Below, piece after piece: positions 52,684 through 61,900 of a stretch of 64,000 nt of DNA. Source of the DNA: an uncultured Clostridia bacterium (lineage in GTDB: Bacteria; Bacillota; Clostridia; TANB77; CAG-508); assembly GCA_944392605.1 (NCBI GenBank), contig CALXXE010000002.1, forward strand, positions 118,663-182,662, given 5' to 3'. The position numbers and the translations under genes were made by a program. The first letter of the stretch is position 1; every line of letters begins with the position of its first letter. Below the pieces are notes generated by a model that made no database searches, was not told the origin of the DNA, and saw only the letters and a list, made by a program, of their open reading frames with translations.

Positions 52684-52850
52684 AAAAAATATTCATAAAA
52701 TAAAGTCTCTACAAATACCTTATCCGTAGGCAAGAACTTAAAATTATGAGTATTTTGTTACAAAATGAAAACAGAAAAGTAATTAAAAGTTAAAAAAGTA
52801 TAAAACTTGAATTTCCGTAATTATAGCGATTTTTAGCAAATTTTGTCGTA

Positions 52851-52880
52851 TTTACTAACAAATACTTTAATTTATATAAT
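52851..52880 (+). promoter_or_regulatory. probable promoter of the giant surface gene
   Basis: TTTACT (52851-52856), 18-bp spacer, TATAAT (52875-52880). The rest of 52684-52926 is AT-rich with no gene. AGGGAG at 52911-52916 is the ribosome site for ATG 52927. Confidence 0.5.
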
Positions 52881-52926
52881 TAATATATATATTTATATTA
52901 TATAAACAAAAGGGAGACTGTTGGTT

Positions 52927-55900
52927 ATGGAAAAATTTAAGGGGAAACTAAAAACTTTTAAGGAGATTATTTTAAATCGCAAGAAACAAATTTCTATTGT
53001 TGCAATTGTTTTGGTTATAGTTGGAATTGCAACAACATTAATTTACAAAAATGTAGAGCAAGCAAAAATGCTAGCTAATAATCCAGAACTTGCAAAGGCA
53101 ATGACATATGATCAAGTGCAAGATGGAGAAGAAATAGTAGAAGGAACAGATGGCAACGTAAAATTTGATGCCTTTTTCTTGCGTGACTTAAATGGAGATG
53201 GAGATGCAGAGAGCATAAGAGGAACATCTAGACAAATAGGAAAAGAAGATACCTTGTATATGGAACTAAATGTAGACACAGCAGGGTACCTTAAAGATGC
53301 AAAGATTACAATAAATGAAGATAGTAATTTTTATTTCCAAACAGCACTTCCAAAAGATAATGAGCTTAAAGATAATTATATAGGAAGTAATATAAGGACT
53401 ATAGAATTTAATCAATTAAACAATGGAACACAGAAAATGTTAACAGGAGTTGTAAGAAGTGGAAGTTACACATTTTCAACGACTAAAAATGAAGCGATAG
53501 GGAGCAATATAAATAATTATAGTAAAGTAAATAGTGTAACTTTAACAGGAACATATGTAACAGAAGCCAATCAAGAAATTCCAATAACAAAAACAGTTAA
53601 TTTTAATATAGATTGGTATGGAACAGCAACAGCCAGAGTTAATACTGCTAAAGAAAATACTGACAATGAGTTAGAAGAAGCAATAGATGAAGAAAATGGT
53701 GTTATTAAATTAGATTTTGTCATAAATACAGAAGAAACAGATTATGAGTTGTTATTAGCTAAAAATCACGTAGAGGGAGAGATTCCTTTATTTAATGGAT
53801 ATGCTGCAGAACGTGTTAGATATTTAAGTGGTTCAGGAAAATTTGTGTACGATGCAGAAAATAGAACTTTTTCAATAGATAAAACAGCCTATATATCGAG
53901 TCAAGGAGAAATAATATCTAAATTACCACAAGAAAATGAATATATAATAAGGGTAGAATATCCATTAGAAGCATATCAAGAGCTAGGAGAAGATACTATA
54001 GAACTAAAAATACCTATAAGTTCATATTATGAAGGATATAACAACCAAAGTGAAGAATTTACAAATCCATATAGATCGAATACAGAGAACTCAACAATTG
54101 TAGCTACATATGATAACCCAACAGGAAATAATATTTTGTTTGAAGTTGAATTGGGAAAAATTATGTATGATCCAAAAAGATATATAGTTTCTAAAAATAA
54201 ACCTTTAAGAATATATAATGGAATAAGTGAAACAGAAAAAGATGATACGTTTGTAGTTAAGTGGAGAGCAAGTATAGGCGATGGAATCGGTTTACCGGGA
54301 ATGATAATGAAAGAAACAGAAAATGGAATAGAACAGGTAACAGATAAATTTATCCTAAATAATGCAGAAGAAGTTAGTGCAGAAAATGTTATTTCAAATA
54401 TAGGTATTGCTTTTTCTGGAGCGGATAAGATTCTAGGAGAAAAAGGATGGATAAAAGTTTATGATGATGAATCAGGAGAATTAATAGAGACGTTTACAAG
54501 CGAAAATTGGAACAATTATTCATTAGGTTCACCATATAAATATAATGTTCCAACAAAACATGTCAGAGTAGAAACAAGTTCAATAGGTAATGATAAAGCT
54601 AATTTCTATGTTTATAATGTTAAAGAGATAGATGATAAAAAAATAACAAATGAATATACGAGAGATGAATTTGATTATATTGAATATATAAAATCATCAC
54701 TAGTAGGATATGTAGGTGGAGAATATGTGAATTCAGATACTAATCAAGCTCATTATGAAGCACCTCTTTCTGTTGCTAAAATAAATATAAAAAATGATAC
54801 AATTTCAACGCAAAAAACAGAAGAACATGCAATTATAGAAATAAGAACTGAAGCGAATTCAAATTATAATCAAGTACAATGGAGAAATGGTATATTTTTA
54901 ATAAGACTTCCAGATGAAATAGTAACAGCAGAAATAAATACTGTAGAAATAGAAAACGAAAATGTAATATTAGAGAGTTATGAATTAATAGAAAATGAGA
55001 ATGGAAGGTTTATAAAAATAGTTACAAGTAACAATATACCTCAAACATTTATTATAAAAGTAGATGCGAACTTATCACCAGATCCAAGAGAATCAACAAA
55101 AACAACTAATTTACAATTATATGCAACAAATGAAGATGCAGAAAGTTATTTTGAGAATGAAAAAGATATATATGATGTTAATAACAATTTAAATGTTGAA
55201 GAGTTAGTAAATTATGATAGTGTAAGTTTAACTATAGTATCACCAAATAGTTTATTAACAAATCAAATAGCGACTAATTACGATGATAAAGGTAGTATAA
55301 TAGTTTCTCCTCAAATTGCTGACATTAAACCTCGATATGCAATTGTAGATCAAGAAGAAAAAGAACAAACTGCAACAATTGGTGTACAAATAAATAACAA
55401 TTATACGAATACAATAAGTGATGTGAAAATAATTGGAAGGGTACCTTTTAAAGGAAATACATATGTTTTAAAAGGTGGAGATTTAGGATCAACATTTAAT
55501 ACTACAATGACAGAAGAAGGAATAATAATACCAGAAGAGCTACAAGATCAAGTTAAAATATATTATTCTGAAAATGAAAATGCAGACAAAAACATATTAA
55601 AAGAAGAAAATCAATGGAAATTGAAAGAGAATGTTAGTAATTGGGATAATGTAAAATCATTTCTAATTGATTTCTGTGAATATGTAATTCCGACAGGAAA
55701 AGAGTATATATTTAATTATACAATAAAATTACCAAAAGGATTAAAATTCAATGAAGTAGCTTATAGTCAGCATGGTGTATATTTTAATCTGGATACTAAT
55801 GAAGGAAAATATGAAACAGAAGTAGAGAGTAATAAATTAGGTTTAAGAATTGCAGAAAAATTTGATTTAGAGTTAACTAAATATCATATAGGTAAAGACA

Positions 55901-58900
55901 AATTAGTACCAGGAGCTACATATAGTGTTACAGATATAAAAACAGGGGAAAGTAAAACAGCTGTAACGACTAATGGAGGAAAATTAAATATCAATAATTT
56001 ATATGTGGAGAAAGAATATGAATTAAAAGAGCTAAAATCGCCAGAAAATTATGGATTAAATAGAGAGGTTATAAAATTCATTACACATGTAGATGAATAT
56101 GGTAATTTAACTGTGGAGAAAACGCAAGGAATAACTAAAGGAGAAATACAGGTTCAAAAGATAGAAAATGAAAATTATGTAATTAAAATAAATGTTGAAG
56201 ACGAAGTAAAGGCGAATATTAAAATAATAAAAAAAGAAAAAGGGACGGATATTCCAGTTAAAGCTGCTAGATTCAAAGTAACAGGACTTGGATTTGAAGA
56301 TGGTAAATATATATCAACAAACACAAATGGTGAATTAATATTTACTGGATTAGAAATTAACCAAGAATATTTACTAGAAGAAGTAAGAGCTGAGGGGTAT
56401 TATTTGGAAGATCCTATTAAATTTAAAATAGTAAATAATGATGGAACATATGAATTTGAACAAATAGCAGATGATTCTGCACAAGGTGTCATACTAGAAG
56501 AAAAAATGGAAGAAGAGGATGGAATACCTATAGCAGCATTAACGATAGAAAATGAAAAAATAGCAACTTATAATTTGGAGATTATAAAAACGTCGAATAC
56601 AACAGAAGCAGTTTTAAGTAATGATATATTAACTGCAAAAGCAGAAGCAGGAATAAGTAATTCTAAGACAAAGCTTTTAGAAGGTGCAATATTTAAATTA
56701 TATAAAGGAAATGAAGAAGTTGGAACATATACAACAGATGTTAATGGTAGAATTAACATTCAAGGTTTATATCAATATAATCCAAATAATAGTGAGAATC
56801 AAACATATACATTAAAAGAGATTGTTGCACCAGAAGGTTATACAAAATCTTTAGATAGAACTTTTAAAGTGCAAGAAGAGAATGGAACATTGGTTTTAAT
56901 TAATGAAAATGGTACACAAGAGAAGTATACTGTAGAAGGAAATACTGTTAAATTAATAATAGAAAACAATCCAGTGTTCAAATTAGTGAAAAAAGATAAA
57001 GAAACACAACAACCTATATCTAATGTTAAATTTGCAATATATAGTATTGATGGAGAAAATGAAGAACCAGCTAAAAACACTAATGGAGAGATAATAGGAA
57101 ATAGAGAAATAATAGATGAAAAAGAATATTATACAGTGACAACAAACGAAGAAGGAATTTTAACAGCAAATCTTAAAGAAGGTTTATATAAAGCAATAGA
57201 AATTTCAGCACCTGATAATTATGAAATAAATAATTCAGAATATTATTTTGGCATAGGACAATCTAGTAATGTGGAGAATACATTTGAAATAGATGAGTTT
57301 ATAAATGTAGGAGAAGTTGATTTAGAAGAAGAAATATATGGATATACTTTTGTAGAAAAAGTGAAAGCTACTAGTGATGGTGGTATTGTGGCAGGAGGAA
57401 CTTTCGAAGGAAGTGTTAAAATAGGCGATAATGTGATATCTAGCTTACAGGATACAGGTGTTTTTATAGCAAAATATGATGCATATGGAGATGCAAGTTG
57501 GGGAAAAGCATTAACTACTACAGGTGGAGTATATGTAAAAAATATTATAGAAACAAGAGATGGTAAATTTATAGTAAATGTTGATTTTGCAAAAAATATA
57601 ACTATAGATGGCGAACAAATAAGTACTGATGACACAACATCATTATTAATAAAATATTCAGCAAATGGTGATGTTGAATGGAAAAAATGCTTTCAACAAG
57701 AAAATTCAATAATAGAAGTTACTTCAATTGCAATAGATAATAATAATAATATAATTATTGGAGGACAATTTGCATATAATTTAACAATTGGTGAATCTAC
57801 AATAGAAAGTCCTTATGGAATGAGTGGATTTATAGCTAGTTATGATGAAAGCGGTGAAGCACAATGGTGTGAAAGAATTGGAGAAGTACCTACTGAAGAA
57901 TTATATTCACAATCATGGATAAATACAATATGTTTTACTGCTAATAATACAATATTTGTTGGAGGATATTGCTTGGGTCAAATTAAATTAGATGATACTG
58001 TAATAGGAAATCCGATAGATGGAAGTATTAGTAACTATACAGGAATAATTATAGAGTATGACTTGAATAGAAACGCAAAATGGAGTACGTCTTTAAAAGG
58101 TACGGGAAATGTTATACCTAAAGAAATTACTGAAATGGATGACAAATCAATCATCGTAGCAGGAGAATTTACAGGAAATATAGAATTAGAAGATTATGTA
58201 TTGAATTGTAAAGGTTCTGGTGCCATTTTTATTTTAAAATATAATCAAAAGAAGCAAATAGAATTTGCAAAAGAAATTAGTGGAAATGGTCAGGAAATGA
58301 TTAGTTCAATAACTAAAACACAAGATGGAGGATTTGCAATAGTAGGAAATTCATATAGTAGTGAGCTAACAGTAGGAGAAATTAATATAGATAGGACACA
58401 TTGGACTTCTGTTGCATATGGAATAGTTATGAAGTTTAATAGCGATGGAGAATTATTATATTATGATATGCCAACATTATATTTATATGAAAAAAGTATT
58501 ACAGAAAATACAAAAGGAGAGCTAATGGTTGGAGGATACATTATGGGATATACATTAGCGGGCGGAGAATTAGTAATACCAGAATATTCATATCAAGGTG
58601 TAATTGCAAAGTATAAGAACACAATGCAAGAATATACACCAAAGTTAGTTAACTTAGAAGCCGTAAATTCATCTTATATTTGGTCAACAGCAGCGACATC
58701 TGATGGAGGATATGTAGCAGGAGGTTATTTTAATGGAAATATAGATATTGGAGATGTTCATCTTTCTACAAGTGACACAGCTGGAATGCTAATTAAGTAT
58801 AATGCTAAAGATGAGGCTGAATGGGCAATAAAACTGGAAGGAGCAGTATATGAAACAATAGAAATTGCAGATGGGAATATAATAGTACAATATGCTAATA

Positions 58901-61900
58901 ATAGTTGCTATACAATAGCAAAGATTAGTGAAGATGGAGGAATTATTTGGACAAAAGATTTACCTAGTGACATGGGAATTACTACAAGTTATTCAAGAGG
59001 TATGTCTGCAACAAGTGATGGTGGTTTTGTTTTTGGAGGTTTTTTTGAAGAGACAATTAATATAAATGATAAAAAGATAACTAGTAACGGTAGTGATGAT
59101 GGAATTGTAGGAAAGTTTAATAAAGATGGTGAAATAGAATGGGTTAACAGTTATGGAACAGATGAAAGTGAAGCAATTTATTCAATTGCTGGAACTAGTG
59201 ATGGTGGAGCCGTTGTTGTCGGTTCTATATCGAAAGATCTTGTTATAGGAAATTATAAAATATCATGTAAAAATTTAAGTGATTATAATGATGTTGTAAT
59301 AATTAAATATGATAAAGATGGAAATGTAAAATGGGCAAAACAAGATGCATATTCAGGAATGCCATACTCAATTATAGAATTAAAAGACGGAGGAATTGTA
59401 CTGGTAGGTTACTATGAAGAATATCTTATTCCAGAGGGAGAGCTTAGTTCTCTTGGAACAACAGGTTTTATGACGAAATTAGATGAAAATGGAAATCTCT
59501 TATGGAAAAAGTCTATAAGTTCTTATCCAGAATTATTTTTGTTTTCATCTTGTGCAAGTGAAGATGGAGGATTCTATGTGTCAGGACAGTTCTATGGTGA
59601 AGTGATGGCAGAAAATTACCAGGTATCTACAAACTTAGATATTTTTAAACCTTTTATTGGTAAATATGATTCAAATGGAGAAGTGGAATGGATAAAAGGT
59701 ATAGGAACTTCAAGCAATTCATACGATATGTACTCACACTATAAATTATCAGAGATTGCTAATGGAGAAGTAGTAATACCAGGATATATGTATGGTAACT
59801 TTAGTGAAGATGAAATAGAGATAAATGTAGAAGGCTCAGCAGGAGTTGTAGGAAGAGTTAAAGCAGACAAAGGAATACCAGAGGTAGAAGAATTGGTAGT
59901 AGAAAATACAGCTAAGAAGTTTAATATAACAACAGATATTAAAGAGATTGATGGAATAAAGGGTGGAACGATATCAGGAGAAGATGAAAGTCCTTATGAA
60001 ATAGTTAAGTACGGAGAATCTAGTACAAAGGAAATTGAAATAAAACCAGATAAGGACTATGAAATAATTAGTGTTACAATAAATGGTAATGAATATCCTT
60101 TTGAAGTAGATGATTTAGGAATTTGTAAAATACCTTTGTTTGATGAAGTAATGGAAAATAAGCATATTGTAGCTATGTTTGCACTAAAATCTAACAAATT
60201 AACAATAAACAAGGTAGATAGTGAAACTAAAGAGCCTATTGAAGGAGTAACATTTAGAATTGATGAAATAGAGCAACGAGAGGATCCAAACGAGGAAAAT
60301 GTAATAGGTCAAATAGTTAATAATGGAAAAACGTATTTAGCATTGGATTATAATAATGAAATAACTAATCAAGTGCTTGGTGAGATGACTAATAATGGTA
60401 CATATTATTTTGAAGAAAACTCTTCAGGACAGTATATTTCTAACAATAGGTGGGAAAATAGTACAACAGCAAATTCGTATGTAAAAATAGATTTAACGGA
60501 ATTTTCTGGAGAGTATGCAGTACTAGTAAATGCTAAAATAGAAAGTGAAGAAGACTGTGATTTTGGATATGCCACAATAACAAATTCAACTGCAGTGCCA
60601 TCATACAGTACAAGTGAAGGAAGATTTATATATACTTCCGGATTTAAAACTGCGGGATACACATCACAAGTTTTACAAGGAGGAAAAGTATATTATTTAC
60701 ATTTCGGATATTATAAAAATGGAAGTGTAACTGGCGGTAACGATAGGTTTACAATAAATAGCATAAAAGTTTATGAGAAAACAGGTACAGTGACGTATAG
60801 TTTTGTAGAGAATAATAATAAATATGAATCAAATAACCAAGGGGTAAATGATACAACTTCATATTCATATATACCAATAGACTTAACAGGATTAACGGGG
60901 AAATATAATCTAAATATAAATGCTGAAATATCAAGCGAATCAAGTGATGATTATGGATATGCAACAATAAAAACAACTAGTGACCGAGTTGAATATAATG
61001 ATAGTGAAGGAAGATTTATCTATATATCAGGAATACAAGAAGCTAGAGATTATACTACTGTTTTACAGGGCGGTCAAATGTATTATTTACATTTAGGGTA
61101 TTATAAAGATGAAGCAAATGGTAATGGAGAAGACAAATTTACTATAAATGATATAAATTTAGAATTAAATGATACGGAACTTTATTATACGATAGTTACA
61201 ACTAATAGCAAAGGACAAGCTATTACACAATTACCTTTTTCGAAATACAAAATAACGGAGATAAACATTCCAAAAGGTTATGAAAATATAAAACCTATTG
61301 AAATTGATTTTTCTGTCGATTCAGAAAAAGAAATTACAATAGAAAATACTAAAAAACCACAAGTAGTAGTCCATCATTATTTAAAGAATGATGATGGAAG
61401 TTATACAACAACACCTGTAGCAGAAGATGAATTATTAGAAGGAAAGAAAGGAGAAAAATATACAACAAGTCCAAAACTAGATTTAGAAGATTATGAATTA
61501 GAAAAGAATGAAGAAGGAGATTATGTAGTTCCAGATAACGCAACTGGAGCATATGAATCAGGAAAAATAATAGAAGTAACGTATTATTATGAGGAAAAAG
61601 AAATACCATTAACAGTACATCATTATATAGAAGGAACAGAAGAAAAAGTACCATTAAAAGATGGTGGAGTAGCAGAAGATGTAACTGATAGTGGAAAAGA
61701 AGGAGAAACCTATCAAACAAATGTAATTGATGATAGTTTATTAAGTGATGACTACGAATTAGTAGAAACTCCAGAAAATGCAGAGGGAACATATAGCGGA
61801 AGAGAAGTAATAGTTACATATTATTATAAAAAAGTAGAAAGAGAAGTAACAATTAATAAACATTCAGAAGATGGGAAAACACCACTAGAAGGAGTAACAT

